64,000 nucleotides of DNA from JBGTLU01 sp041743935 (GTDB lineage: Bacteria; Bacteroidota; Bacteroidia; Sphingobacteriales; Sphingobacteriaceae): assembly GCA_041743935.1 (NCBI GenBank), contig JBGTLU010000026.1, positions 15,423 to 79,422 of the forward strand, read 5' to 3'. Every line of letters starts with the position of its first letter. Position 1 is the stretch's first letter. Positions 28,406-36,817 of the stretch are shown piece by piece. Under the pieces are notes generated by a model. The model searched no databases. It was not told the DNA's origin and saw nothing but the letters and a program-made list of their open reading frames with translations. Both the position numbers and the translations under genes were made by a program.

Positions 28406-28905
28406 CTAATATACACTACTTCTTTTCCTGGTTTATCTAAAACTACAGATACATGCTCTTGTGCTATGGTAGAGAGAGAAATTCCAACAAAATCAGTAGC
28501 TAAAGGAAATTTTTTATGGCTTCGATCTACTAAAACGGCGGTTCTTATTTTTTTTACTGGGATGTTCAGAAAAACACCAAATCCATAGGCTAAAGTTCTG
28601 CCTGTATTTAAAACATCATCTACCAATAAAATAACTTTATCTTCACATTTTTGAACATCCACATCTGTTTTGGCATTTAAGGCAGTTGCATCTTTATCTA
28701 ATTTTATTTTTACCAAAGTGGTTTTTATAGTAGATATTTTCTCGATAACTACAGCCAGCCTTTCGGCTAATAAGTAGCCTCTTTCAGCTATTCCAGCAAT
28801 AATAATCTCTTTTTCATCAAAATTGTCTTCATAAACTTGATGTGCAATCCTATCAATTTTCTGATTTATTTGCTCTGCATTCAGAATTTCTACCTTCTTA
28901 CTCAT
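28402..28905 (-). CDS. Phosphoribosyltransferase family protein (PyrR-like)
   Basis: A 167-residue type I phosphoribosyltransferase. The PRPP-binding loop is VILLVDDVLNTGRTLAYG, and the early flexible part is EIIIAGIAERGYLLAERL. Length and the VLVDRSHKKFPLATDFVG segment resemble PyrR, which can be a uracil phosphoribosyltransferase and a regulator of pyrimidine genes. No pyr genes are nearby, so a regulatory role is only a possibility. It lies last in a minus-strand group after rlmD and the 117-residue protein. Confidence 0.8.
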   Translation of the reverse strand: MSKKVEILNAEQINQKIDRIAHQVYEDNFDEKEIIIAGIAERGYLLAERLAVVIEKISTIKTTLVKIKLDKDATALNAKTDVDVQKCEDKVILLVDDVLNTGRTLAYGFGVFLNIPVKKIRTAVLVDRSHKKFPLATDFVGISLSTIAQEHVSVVLDKPGKEVVYIS

Positions 28906-28932
28906 AGGATAAAGCTACGTTTTGTAATTGAT

Positions 28933-29286
28933 TTAATGATAGGGGAAAAATACAAAGTTTGCACCTTCCGGAACAATTACAAAAACACACATAAATTTTT
29001 TTGGGTCTTTATAATTTAGTTCAAAGAATTCTTGCTTTTCTTTTTGTATAACTCCTTTTTCTACAAACTCCTCAATGGTAGATGCGTGTATGTTCCATTC
29101 GGTTGCAAACTCATCTTTAGCCAAAAGTAATTCGCCTATATTGGCTAGGTGTTGGTGCGCAACAAAAATCGGGAATTTAGAAACTCCTTCTTCTAAAATC
29201 TCTAACGAAACTTCTTTTATGGTTTCAGAGAAAATTTTTAAATCGGTTTCTAAACTTATTAACGGACTATTTGTATTTTTTTCCAT
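28933..29286 (-). CDS. Conserved small protein of unknown function coupled to rlmD
   Basis: 117 residues from the ATG at 29286, which overlaps the rlmD stop codon by one base (TAATG), strong evidence for this start. A longer frame upstream lies entirely inside rlmD and is not used. The sequence has no signal peptide or membrane helix. It begins with MEKNTNSPL, contains an acidic helix (KIFSETIKEVSLEILEEGVS) and AHQHLANIGELLL, and ends in VIVPEGANFVFFPYH. The alternating helix then two-strand layout looks like a compact alpha/beta protein. I do not recognise a named family, although it looks like a protein common in this phylum. Confidence 0.7.
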   Translation of the reverse strand: MEKNTNSPLISLETDLKIFSETIKEVSLEILEEGVSKFPIFVAHQHLANIGELLLAKDEFATEWNIHASTIEEFVEKGVIQKEKQEFFELNYKDPKKFMCVFVIVPEGANFVFFPYH

Positions 29287-30710
29287 TATTTTTTTAGTCT
29301 CAATAAAACTACATTTTCTACATGTTGTGTATGCGGAAACATATCCACCGGTTGTATTTTTTCTACCTGATATTTTTCTTTTAAAACCAGTAAATCTCTG
29401 GCTTGTGTAGCGGCATTGCAACTTACATAAACAATTCTTTCGGCTTCAATAGCAGCAATTCTAGCTACTACATCGGGGTGCATACCTGCTCTTGGTGGGT
29501 CGGTAATAATTACATCCGGTTTGCCATGAGTAGTTAAAAATTCTTCATTCAATATATCTTTCATATCTCCCGCAAAAAATTCGGTATTGCTTATTGAATT
29601 TAGATTCGCATTTTCCTTTGCATCTTCAATAGCAGAGGGTACATATTCAATACCGATAACTTTTTTTGCTCTATGGGCTATAAAATTGGCAATAGTTCCG
29701 GCGCCAGTATATAAATCATACACCAATTCAGTGCCTGTTAAGCCTGCAAATTCTAATGCAGTTTTATATAAATAAAAGGCTTGTTCTGAGTTGGTTTGGT
29801 AAAAAGATTTAGGGCCAATTTTAAATTGTATGGTTTCTGTTTCTTTATCTAACAATGGCATTTCTTCCAAAATATAATCTCTTCCTGTATACACTATAAT
29901 TTCTTGGTCAAAAATGGTGTCGTTTTTTTTCGTGTTGATGATGTAAAGTAAAGAGGTTATTTCAGGAAATTTTTCGGCAATGAACTGCATTATACCTGTA
30001 ATTTCAGTTTGGTTATCTTCTGCAACTACAAGTATTACCATTGTTTCTTTGGTACTTGCAGTTCGTATAATCACATTGCGCAAAAAGCCTGTGTGTTGCT
30101 TAAGGTCGTAGAACGTTAATGCATGGTTTACTGCATATTCTCTTATGGCGTTTCTTATTTGGTTAGATGGGTTTTCTTGCAAATAGCAATGTTCAATTTC
30201 AATGATTTTATCAAATCTGCCCGGCACATGAAAGCCCAATGCATTCGGGTTTTCTGATAGATTGGTAGCATCTGTAAACCACTTTTTGTTAGAAAAAGTA
30301 AACTCTAATTTGTTGCGATAATATTCTGTTTTTGGGGATGGAAGAATGTTTTGCAATGTTTCGGTAGTTAATCCACCAATTCGTTCTAAGGAGTCTTTAA
30401 TTTGTTTTTGTTTAAATTCTAATTGACCGGCATAGGTCATGTGTTGCCATTTGCAACCACCACAAACGCCAAAATGAGAGCAAAATGCAACTTGTCGTAA
30501 TGCAGATGGTTGGTCAATTTGCGTTATTTTTGCTTCGAAGAGGGACTTTTTTTTGTTGAATACCAACAAGCTTACCACATCTCCGGGAACGCCTTTGTCT
30601 ACAAATACCACTTTATCCTCATGTCTGGCTATTCCTCTTCCATCTTCAGCAATATCATGTACAAAAACATTGGACCAGGTTTCAGGAGTAAACTTTCCTT
30701 TTCTTCGCAT
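29286..30710 (-). CDS. rlmD: 23S rRNA (uracil-5-)-methyltransferase RumA/RlmD family
   Basis: A 474-residue SAM-dependent RNA methyltransferase that forms m5U in 23S rRNA (U1939 or U747 type). It has an N-terminal TRAM-like domain (VFVHDIAEDGRGIARHEDKV), then the iron-sulfur ligand set CSHFGVCGGCKWQH. The SAM domain has YDLYTGAGTIANFIA, DPPRAGMHPDV and the catalytic cysteine segment VYVSCNAATQARDL. All elements are intact. It is preceded by a -7 box only 4 bases before its ATG and coupled to the 117-residue gene downstream. Confidence 0.93.
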   Translation of the reverse strand: MRRKGKFTPETWSNVFVHDIAEDGRGIARHEDKVVFVDKGVPGDVVSLLVFNKKKSLFEAKITQIDQPSALRQVAFCSHFGVCGGCKWQHMTYAGQLEFKQKQIKDSLERIGGLTTETLQNILPSPKTEYYRNKLEFTFSNKKWFTDATNLSENPNALGFHVPGRFDKIIEIEHCYLQENPSNQIRNAIREYAVNHALTFYDLKQHTGFLRNVIIRTASTKETMVILVVAEDNQTEITGIMQFIAEKFPEITSLLYIINTKKNDTIFDQEIIVYTGRDYILEEMPLLDKETETIQFKIGPKSFYQTNSEQAFYLYKTALEFAGLTGTELVYDLYTGAGTIANFIAHRAKKVIGIEYVPSAIEDAKENANLNSISNTEFFAGDMKDILNEEFLTTHGKPDVIITDPPRAGMHPDVVARIAAIEAERIVYVSCNAATQARDLLVLKEKYQVEKIQPVDMFPHTQHVENVVLLRLKK

Positions 30711-30714
30711 GGCG

Positions 30715-30722
30715 CAAAAGTA
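30715..30722 (-). promoter_or_regulatory. -7 promoter element directly in front of rlmD
   Basis: TACTTTTG on the minus strand fits TAnnTTTG and is only 4 bases from the rlmD ATG. If used, the transcript would begin at or just inside the start codon (leaderless). Confidence 0.4.
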
Positions 30723-30743
30723 AGTTTATCTATCTAATTCTAC

Positions 30744-30779
30744 TAAAAAAGAAACCCGATTTCATTCAGAAATCGGGTT
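30744..30779 (-). terminator. Intrinsic terminator of the small transcription unit
   Basis: AACCCGATTT and AAATCGGGTT form a perfect 10-bp stem around a 7-base loop. On the minus strand a run of T6 follows, so it ends transcription from the small gene at 30811-30927 and insulates rlmD. Confidence 0.82.
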
Positions 30780-30810
30780 ATCAACCTAAACCAATTTATG
30801 TATGAAAATG

Positions 30811-30927
30811 TTAAAACCTGAAGCCAATGAGGTGCAACATCTGTTGCCAAAACGATCGCTTAGGGGTTTCAAAAAATTCGAATTGTTCGGATACCATTTT
30901 TGAAAAATCTGATAGTTCACGTCGCAT
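30811..30927 (-). CDS. Candidate small protein gene, 38 residues, with its own promoter and terminator
   Basis: The frame starting with MRRELSDFSKMVSE and ending with WQQMLHLIGFRF is 38 codons long. A GGAGG sits 5 bases before the ATG, a good ribosome site that is rare in this phylum. An ATG four codons earlier (30939) is a second possible start. Upstream is a full consensus promoter (30959-30989) and downstream a strong terminator. The peptide is basic with an amphipathic C-terminal half rich in Phe, Trp and Leu, which could associate with the membrane or a protein surface. I recognise no family. It could instead be a small RNA gene with an incidental frame. The 312-base gap between rlmD and tetR is explained by this unit. 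Confidence 0.5.
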   Translation of the reverse strand: MRRELSDFSKMVSEQFEFFETPKRSFWQQMLHLIGFRF

Positions 30928-30958
30928 ATATACCTCCATATTATTTGTTATTTGATAA

Positions 30959-30989
30959 CAAAAATACAATAAGTATACCAAAAACCAAA
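30959..30989 (-). promoter_or_regulatory. Consensus Bacteroidota promoter of the small gene
   Basis: On the minus strand TTTG, 19 bases, then TATTTTTG: an exact -33/-7 arrangement (TTTG-N19-TAnnTTTG). Expected transcription start is about 30950-30955, giving a leader of roughly 25 bases before the ATG at 30927. Confidence 0.6.
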
Positions 30990-31022
30990 ACGGTATTCGG
31001 TTAATTAATTATAAATTTCAGA

Positions 31023-31598
31023 TTAATTTTTTGCTCCTTTAATTAAATAGGGCAGAATGTCTTTTCTGAGCTTAATGAAGTTCTTTTTTACGTCGGCATC
31101 ACTAACCGAAGTAAAGGCAAATGAAAAAACAATGCTTTTGCAAGCCGTAACCAAAAATCGTATACTATTAGCTCTATCCGTATCTATTTCTGCTTTGGTA
31201 ACTTTTAAAAATATATCCATAAGCATCACTTCAAGCTCATTAGAGAGCATTTTAAGAAATTCTTGTGCATTGGCAGACTCTCTAATAAAATCCCAGCCAA
31301 TAAATTCATTACATGCAGTGTAAGAAAGGCGACTAGTTTTTAGTGCAACTTCGGCAATTTGCTCTTCCGTAGCATTTTGATCTAAGTTAACAGCCAAATC
31401 ATTTACATGTTTTTGTAAATAATCCATGATAATGGCATTCAGAATCAACTCTTTACTTTCGAAATATTTGTAAATAGTAGCTTTTGCCACGTGTGCTTTT
31501 GCTGCTATTTCGTTCACACTGGTTTTATGGTAACCATATTTTCTGAATAATACTTGCGAAGCTGATTTTATGCTTTCAATTATTTTGTTGCTGTCCAT
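31023..31598 (-). CDS. TetR/AcrR family transcriptional regulator
   Basis: A 191-residue repressor-type protein. The N-terminal helix-turn-helix (about residues 10-55) reads ASQVLFRKYGYHKTSVNEIA, then KATIYKYFESKELILNAI, a textbook TetR DNA-binding domain. The C-terminal ligand domain (about 60-190) is helical, ends with LRKDILPYLIKGAKN and has no known specificity. It lies 8 bases after pheS on the same strand and so is probably expressed with it. No adjacent transporter or enzyme suggests a target. Confidence 0.9.
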   Translation of the reverse strand: MDSNKIIESIKSASQVLFRKYGYHKTSVNEIAAKAHVAKATIYKYFESKELILNAIIMDYLQKHVNDLAVNLDQNATEEQIAEVALKTSRLSYTACNEFIGWDFIRESANAQEFLKMLSNELEVMLMDIFLKVTKAEIDTDRANSIRFLVTACKSIVFSFAFTSVSDADVKKNFIKLRKDILPYLIKGAKN

Positions 31599-31606
31599 CT
31601 TATTTT

Positions 31607-32638
31607 CTATACAATTTCCGATTTAAACTGACGTAAAAAACGCATGTCGTTTTCATACAGCATCCTTATATCGGGTATTTGATATTTTAATAAAGCAATA
31701 CGTTCAATCCCCATTCCGAAAGCAAACCCACTATATACCGTACTATCTATGCCGCAATTCTCCAATACATTTGGATCTACCATGCCACAGCCCATGATTT
31801 CTAGCCAGCCGGTTCCTTTGGTAATTCGATAATCCGTTTCGGTTTCCAAACCCCAATAAACGTCCATCTCGGCACTAGGCTCAGTAAAAGGAAAATAGGA
31901 AGGGCGTAATCGAATTTCAGATTTACCAAACATTTCGGTAGTAAAATAAAGTAGAGTTTGTTTCATGTCTGCAAACGAAACCCCTTTATCAATATATAAA
32001 CCTTCTACCTGGTGGAAGGTACAAAGTGATCGAGCAGAAATGGCTTCGTTTCTATACACTCTGCCTGGCATGATAGAACGCAATGGAGGCTTATTGTTCT
32101 CCATTAATCTTACTTGTACAGAAGAGGTGTGCGTTCTTAGCGCGATACTATCTCTATCTCCCTCTTTGGTTTCGATGAAAAAGGTATCCTGCATGTCTCT
32201 GGCAGGGTGTTCTTCCGGAAAATTTAAAGCGGTAAAAATGTGCCAATCGTCTTCAATTTCCGGTCCATCGGCAACTGTAAATCCTATTCTCGAAAAAATA
32301 TCTACTATCTGTTGTCTTACTAATGTAATTGGATGACGAGAACCTAATACTGCCGGATGTGATGGTAAACTTAGGTCCTGTTTGTTTTCGGATACAGTGG
32401 TAGAATTAAATGAATTTTTAAAGACTTCTAATTTATTTTCAGCAGCTTGTTTACACTCATTTAACACTTTTCCCAAAACCCTTTTTTGCTCTGGGGTAAC
32501 GGTTTTAAATTCCTCAAACAACTCGCCAATTATTCCTTTTCTTCCTAAAAACCGGATGCGAAAATTTTCTAATTCTTCGGCATTTTTTGGTTCAAAAGCA
32601 GTAATTTCTGCTATATATGCGTTAATTTTATTCTCCAT
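31607..32638 (-). CDS. pheS: Phenylalanyl-tRNA synthetase alpha subunit
   Basis: A 343-residue class II synthetase subunit. An N-terminal coiled-coil (about 1-85, with FRIRFLGRKGIIGELF) is followed by the catalytic core. Motif 2 includes MPGRVYRNEAISARSLCTFH with the tRNA/Phe site FHQVEGLYIDKGVSFADMK, then YFPFTEPSAEMDVYW. Motif 3 is GFAFGMGIERIALLKYQI. It charges tRNA-Phe together with PheT, which is not in this window. A TATATTTG box sits 8 bases before the ATG. Confidence 0.95.
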   Translation of the reverse strand: MENKINAYIAEITAFEPKNAEELENFRIRFLGRKGIIGELFEEFKTVTPEQKRVLGKVLNECKQAAENKLEVFKNSFNSTTVSENKQDLSLPSHPAVLGSRHPITLVRQQIVDIFSRIGFTVADGPEIEDDWHIFTALNFPEEHPARDMQDTFFIETKEGDRDSIALRTHTSSVQVRLMENNKPPLRSIMPGRVYRNEAISARSLCTFHQVEGLYIDKGVSFADMKQTLLYFTTEMFGKSEIRLRPSYFPFTEPSAEMDVYWGLETETDYRITKGTGWLEIMGCGMVDPNVLENCGIDSTVYSGFAFGMGIERIALLKYQIPDIRMLYENDMRFLRQFKSEIV

Positions 32639-32646
32639 CTAGCGAG

Positions 32647-32654
32647 CAAATATA
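32647..32654 (-). promoter_or_regulatory. -7 promoter element just upstream of pheS
   Basis: TATATTTG (minus strand) matches TAnnTTTG and ends 8 bases before the pheS start codon, implying a leader of only a few bases. No -33 TTG at the standard distance. Confidence 0.4.
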
Positions 32655-32724
32655 TGATTTTTAGAATGTAAATGAAGTTTTTGAACTCAAACCTCTGTTT
32701 ATACTTTTTTTATATTTTTACTTC

Positions 32725-34443
32725 GTGATTATACCACCTAAAAAGCGCTGGGAGCTAAAACCAAATATACCATCCGATACTGTTTCTGACCTGTGTTCTG
32801 CTTTGGGTATTAAACCTGTTCTTGCCAAAATTTTAATACAAAGAGGAGTTTCTACTTACCAAGATGCAGAACTATTTTTCAGGCCTGCACTTAGCCAATT
32901 ACATGATCCATTTTTAATGAAAGACATGGATTTAGCTGTAAATAGAATTAATGAAGCGACAGGTAAAGGGGAGAAAGTTTTGATTTACGGTGATTATGAC
33001 GTAGATGGCACTACTGCTGTATCTATGGTATATTCTTTTCTTAAAAACATCTACCCAAATGTAGATTATTACATACCGGATAGATATAAAGAAGGATATG
33101 GAATTTCAACTAATGGTATAGATTGGGCTAAAGAAAATGATTTTAAGTTGATTATTGCATTGGATTGTGGGATAAAATCAGTAGAACATATTTCGTATGC
33201 AAATTCTAAAGGGATAGATTTTATTATCTGTGATCATCATTTACCTGGCGAAAAATTACCAGAAGCCATTGCAGTTTTAGACCCCAAAAGATCCGATTGC
33301 ACTTATCCTTTTGATGAATTATCGGGATGTGGAATTGGTTTTAAGCTTTTGCAGGCTTTTGCATCAAAAAACGGAATAGATGAACAACAGGTTTATAACT
33401 ATTTGGATCTTGTTGCAGTTAGCACCTGTTCGGATATTGTTCCCATAATTGGCGAGAATAGGATTTTAGTTCATTTCGGATTAAAACAAATTAACACTGC
33501 ACCTTGCCCCGGTCTTAAGGCTTTAGCTGAGATTGCTCTGAAAAAACCAGATGAAATAACCGTTAATGAAGTAGTTTTTTATTTGGGCCCTAGGATTAAT
33601 GCTGCAGGAAGAATGGACGATGCCAGGCATGCAGTGCGTTTATTAATCTCAGATTCTGTAGAAGAAGCTACCGAAAAAAGCAAATTAGTTCATAGCAAAA
33701 ATCAGGAACGGCAGGAATTTGATTCCACAATAACCGATGAAGCACTGGCTATTATCGAAAATAATATCCACCTAAAAAATAAAAAAACTACTGTTTTGTA
33801 CCAGCCAGATTGGCATAAAGGAGTAATTGGCATTGTAGCTTCTCGTCTAATAGAAACACATTATCGCCCAACCATTGTGTTTACCAAATCTGGCGATAAG
33901 ATTGCAGGTTCTGCACGTTCTGTTTTAGATTTTGACGTCTATGAAGCCATAAGTAAATGTTCGGATTTATTAGAACAATACGGCGGGCATAAATATGCTG
34001 CGGGTTTAACTTTGGCCCCCGAAAATTTAGATAAGTTTATTGAAAAGTTCGAAAACGTAGTTTCTGCTACCATTACAGACGAATTACTAACCCAACGAAT
34101 AATCATTGATACGGAGATAGAATTAGCTGATATCGATGCTAAGTTTTATCGTATAATCTCACAAATGGCTCCATTTGGGCCACATAATATGCGCCCGGTT
34201 TTTTGTGCTCGCAACGTTTTTTGCGAACGAAAAGCAAATGCATTAAGCGATGGCAAACATATTAAAATGGCAATCAGGCAACCAAACTCAGCAAATTATG
34301 ATTGCATAGGCTTTGCTCTAGGGGAGTTTGCTGAATATATAACACCGGGTAAAACTTTTGATATTTGTTTTACAATAGAAGAGAATAACTGGAACGGAAA
34401 AAGTACCTTGCAATTGAATTTGAAAGACATATTAATACCTTAA
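32725..34443 (+). CDS. recJ: Single-stranded-DNA-specific exonuclease RecJ
   Basis: A 572-residue 5'-3' ssDNA exonuclease for recombination and repair. The DHH core has YGDYDVDGTTAVSMVYSFL, ALDCGIKS and CDHHLPGE. The DHHA1 part has GPRINAAGRMDDARHAV, the GVIGIVASRLIE segment and SARSVLDFDVYEAIS then YGGHKYAAGLTL. An OB-type domain closes the protein (about 450-570). The best start is a GTG giving MIIPPKKRWELKP; no upstream in-frame ATG is better. lptB follows after three bases. Confidence 0.94.
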   Translation: MIIPPKKRWELKPNIPSDTVSDLCSALGIKPVLAKILIQRGVSTYQDAELFFRPALSQLHDPFLMKDMDLAVNRINEATGKGEKVLIYGDYDVDGTTAVSMVYSFLKNIYPNVDYYIPDRYKEGYGISTNGIDWAKENDFKLIIALDCGIKSVEHISYANSKGIDFIICDHHLPGEKLPEAIAVLDPKRSDCTYPFDELSGCGIGFKLLQAFASKNGIDEQQVYNYLDLVAVSTCSDIVPIIGENRILVHFGLKQINTAPCPGLKALAEIALKKPDEITVNEVVFYLGPRINAAGRMDDARHAVRLLISDSVEEATEKSKLVHSKNQERQEFDSTITDEALAIIENNIHLKNKKTTVLYQPDWHKGVIGIVASRLIETHYRPTIVFTKSGDKIAGSARSVLDFDVYEAISKCSDLLEQYGGHKYAAGLTLAPENLDKFIEKFENVVSATITDELLTQRIIIDTEIELADIDAKFYRIISQMAPFGPHNMRPVFCARNVFCERKANALSDGKHIKMAIRQPNSANYDCIGFALGEFAEYITPGKTFDICFTIEENNWNGKSTLQLNLKDILIP

Positions 34444-34446
34444 TTA

Positions 34447-35202
34447 ATGCTGAAATTAAGAGCAGAAGACTTAGTTAAAGCCTATAAAAATAGAACGGTG
34501 GTAAACCATGTTTCCTTTGATGTTAAACAAGGGGAAATCGTGGGTTTACTTGGCCCCAATGGTGCAGGTAAAACCACTTCATTCTACATGATTGTAGGCT
34601 TAGTTAAACCCGAGGTCGGAAATATTTATTTAGAATCTGACACCAAAAGCGAACGAATTACGGATTTGCCCATGTACAAACGTGCACAAATAGGCATAGG
34701 GTATTTGGCACAAGAAGCATCTGTTTTCCGTAAATTATCTGTAGAAGATAACATAAAATCGGTATTAGAGTTTACTTCATTAAGTTCCTCAGAACAAAAA
34801 GATAAGCTGGAGGAACTACTTACCGAATTTAGTTTACATAAAGTGAGAAAGAACAGGGGCGATTTACTATCTGGCGGTGAGCGCAGAAGAACAGAAATTG
34901 CTCGTTGTTTAGCAGTAAACCCAAGCTTTATTTTGCTCGATGAACCTTTTGCTGGGGTTGATCCGATTGCGGTAGAAGATATTCAACACATTGTATACAA
35001 ACTCAAGCAACGTAACATTGGTATTCTCATTACTGACCACAACGTGCAAGAAACACTTTCCATTACCGACCGTGCTTATCTGTTGTTTGAAGGTTCTATC
35101 CTTACATCGGGTACTGCAGAAGAATTAGCAGCAAACGAACAAGTACGCAAAGTTTATTTAGGGCAACAGTTTGAATTAAAAAAGAGAGTAATCAGAAATT
35201 AA
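34447..35202 (+). CDS. lptB: LPS export ABC transporter ATP-binding protein LptB
   Basis: A 251-residue ATPase that powers lipopolysaccharide extraction through LptFG. It has Walker A GPNGAGKTTSFYMIVG, the Q-loop region IGYLAQEASVFRKLSVEDNI typical of LptB, signature LSGGERRRTEIARCLA and Walker B FILLDEPFAGVDPIAVEDIQ. The VFRKLS and GVDPIAVEDIQ phrases separate LptB from generic ABC ATPases. It is tightly linked to recJ and the GH3 gene; lptF, lptG and lptC are not here. Confidence 0.94.
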   Translation: MLKLRAEDLVKAYKNRTVVNHVSFDVKQGEIVGLLGPNGAGKTTSFYMIVGLVKPEVGNIYLESDTKSERITDLPMYKRAQIGIGYLAQEASVFRKLSVEDNIKSVLEFTSLSSSEQKDKLEELLTEFSLHKVRKNRGDLLSGGERRRTEIARCLAVNPSFILLDEPFAGVDPIAVEDIQHIVYKLKQRNIGILITDHNVQETLSITDRAYLLFEGSILTSGTAEELAANEQVRKVYLGQQFELKKRVIRN

Positions 35203-35217
35203 ATCAAACCTATTACA

Positions 35218-36735
35218 ATGGCTTTCCCAATTATTAATTCTATTGTTTCATGGATGATGAAAAAACGGATGAGTTCCATCGAGTATTTCATGCAAAACCC
35301 GATAGAAGTTCAGGAGCAATGGTTTAATAATTTAATAAATACTGCAAAAAATACCGAGTGGGGTAAAATACATGGGTATTCGGATATAACTACTATCGAT
35401 AAATTCAGAGAACGAGTTCCAATTCAGAATTACGATACCCTAAAGCCATACATTGAGCGAACCATGAAAGGCGAGCAAAATCTCCTTTGGCCAAGCACTA
35501 TCCACTGGTTTGCAAAATCATCGGGCACAACAAGTGATAAAAGTAAATTCATTCCGGTAAGCGAAGAATCACTGGAAGAGTGTCATTACAATGGCGGTAC
35601 AGATATGATTGCCTTGTATTGCAACAATAAACCCGATACTAAAATGTTTACTGGTAAATGTTTGGTTTTGGGTGGCAGCCATCAAATAAGCCAGTTGAAT
35701 GATGATTCGTTTTATGGAGATTTATCGGCAGTATTAATCAGAAATTTGCCTTTTTGGGCAGAATATTATCGTACACCAGATATTTCCATTGCTCTAATGG
35801 ATGAGTGGGAAGAGAAAATTGAAAAGATGGCCGAAGCCACCATCAAAGAAAATGTAACCAATATTTCTGGCGTTCCAACATGGACTATCGTATTGGCTCG
35901 TAGAATTTTAGAAATTACCGGGAAAAATAATCTGTTAGAAGTTTGGCCAAATTTAGAGTTATATTTCCATGGCGCCGTAAACTTTGCACCATACAGAGAG
36001 CAGTTCAAGCAATTAATTCCTTCAGAATCTATGTATTATTTAGAAACCTATAATGCATCAGAAGGATTGTTTGGAATACAAGATCAACCAAATTCTACCG
36101 AAATGCTTTTGATGTTAGATTATGGTATTTTTTATGAATTTGTACCGATGGAAGAGCTTGACAAAGAACATCCGAAAGCAATAGGATTGCACGAAGTAGA
36201 GTTGGATAAAAACTATGCAATTGTAATTTCTACAAATGGTGGTTTATGGCGATACATGATTGGCGATACGGTTAAGTTTACTTCTCTTTATCCATTTCGA
36301 ATTCACATTACAGGCCGTACCAAGCACTTTATAAATGCCTTTGGAGAAGAACTAATAATTGATAATGCCGAAAATGCTCTAACTGTAGCTTGCAAAGAAA
36401 CCAATGCGATAATAAAAGATTATACTGCTTGCCCGATTTATTTTACAGATAATAAAACCGGTGGGCACGAGTGGATCATAGAGTTTGAAAGGAATCCGGA
36501 CAATAACGACCGATTTGTTGAATTATTAGACATCAACCTAAAAAAACAAAACTCCGATTACGAAGCAAAACGATACAAAGACATGGCTCTTAGCATGCCA
36601 AAAGTGCATTTTGCAAAAGAAGGAACTTTTTATACTTGGCTTAAAGCAAAAGGTAAATTAGGAGGGCAACATAAAGTGCCCCGTTTGGCAAACAACCGAC
36701 AATACGTAGAAGAGATTTTAGGATTGATGAACTAA
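35218..36735 (+). CDS. GH3 auxin-responsive-promoter family protein
   Basis: A 505-residue ANL-like adenylating enzyme related to plant GH3 acyl-acid-amido synthetases. The P-loop-like FAKSSGTTSDKSKFIPVS (about residues 98-115) and the later YNASEGLFGIQ are the nucleotide-binding signatures. A second conserved part is GGLWRYMIGDTVKFTSLYPFR with the GRTKHFINAFGEEL hinge. Plant enzymes join jasmonate or auxin to amino acids. Bacteroidota copies are common and their acyl substrate is unknown. Placed after lptB on the same strand, with a 15-base gap. Confidence 0.86.
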   Translation: MAFPIINSIVSWMMKKRMSSIEYFMQNPIEVQEQWFNNLINTAKNTEWGKIHGYSDITTIDKFRERVPIQNYDTLKPYIERTMKGEQNLLWPSTIHWFAKSSGTTSDKSKFIPVSEESLEECHYNGGTDMIALYCNNKPDTKMFTGKCLVLGGSHQISQLNDDSFYGDLSAVLIRNLPFWAEYYRTPDISIALMDEWEEKIEKMAEATIKENVTNISGVPTWTIVLARRILEITGKNNLLEVWPNLELYFHGAVNFAPYREQFKQLIPSESMYYLETYNASEGLFGIQDQPNSTEMLLMLDYGIFYEFVPMEELDKEHPKAIGLHEVELDKNYAIVISTNGGLWRYMIGDTVKFTSLYPFRIHITGRTKHFINAFGEELIIDNAENALTVACKETNAIIKDYTACPIYFTDNKTGGHEWIIEFERNPDNNDRFVELLDINLKKQNSDYEAKRYKDMALSMPKVHFAKEGTFYTWLKAKGKLGGQHKVPRLANNRQYVEEILGLMN

Positions 36736-36751
36736 ATTTCTTTAAAAACAG

Positions 36752-36780
36752 TGGTGGCCTCGCTAAAAGCGAGGCCACCA
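36752..36780. terminator. Perfect hairpin between convergent GH3 and terC genes
   Basis: A 13-bp perfect stem (TGGTGGCCTCGCT and its complement) with a 3-base AAA loop. On the minus strand a T5 run lies 4 bases beyond the stem, so it most likely terminates the terC transcript. There is no T-run on the plus side. The core matches the hairpin at 27603. Confidence 0.7.
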
Positions 36781-36817
36781 TAATGCCTACTACTATATAC
36801 TTTGCCTACGTTTCTTT

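Noticed and set aside
29287..29421. Longer N-terminus for the 117-residue protein
   Set aside because: It would lie fully inside rlmD; the TAATG overlap gives a better start.
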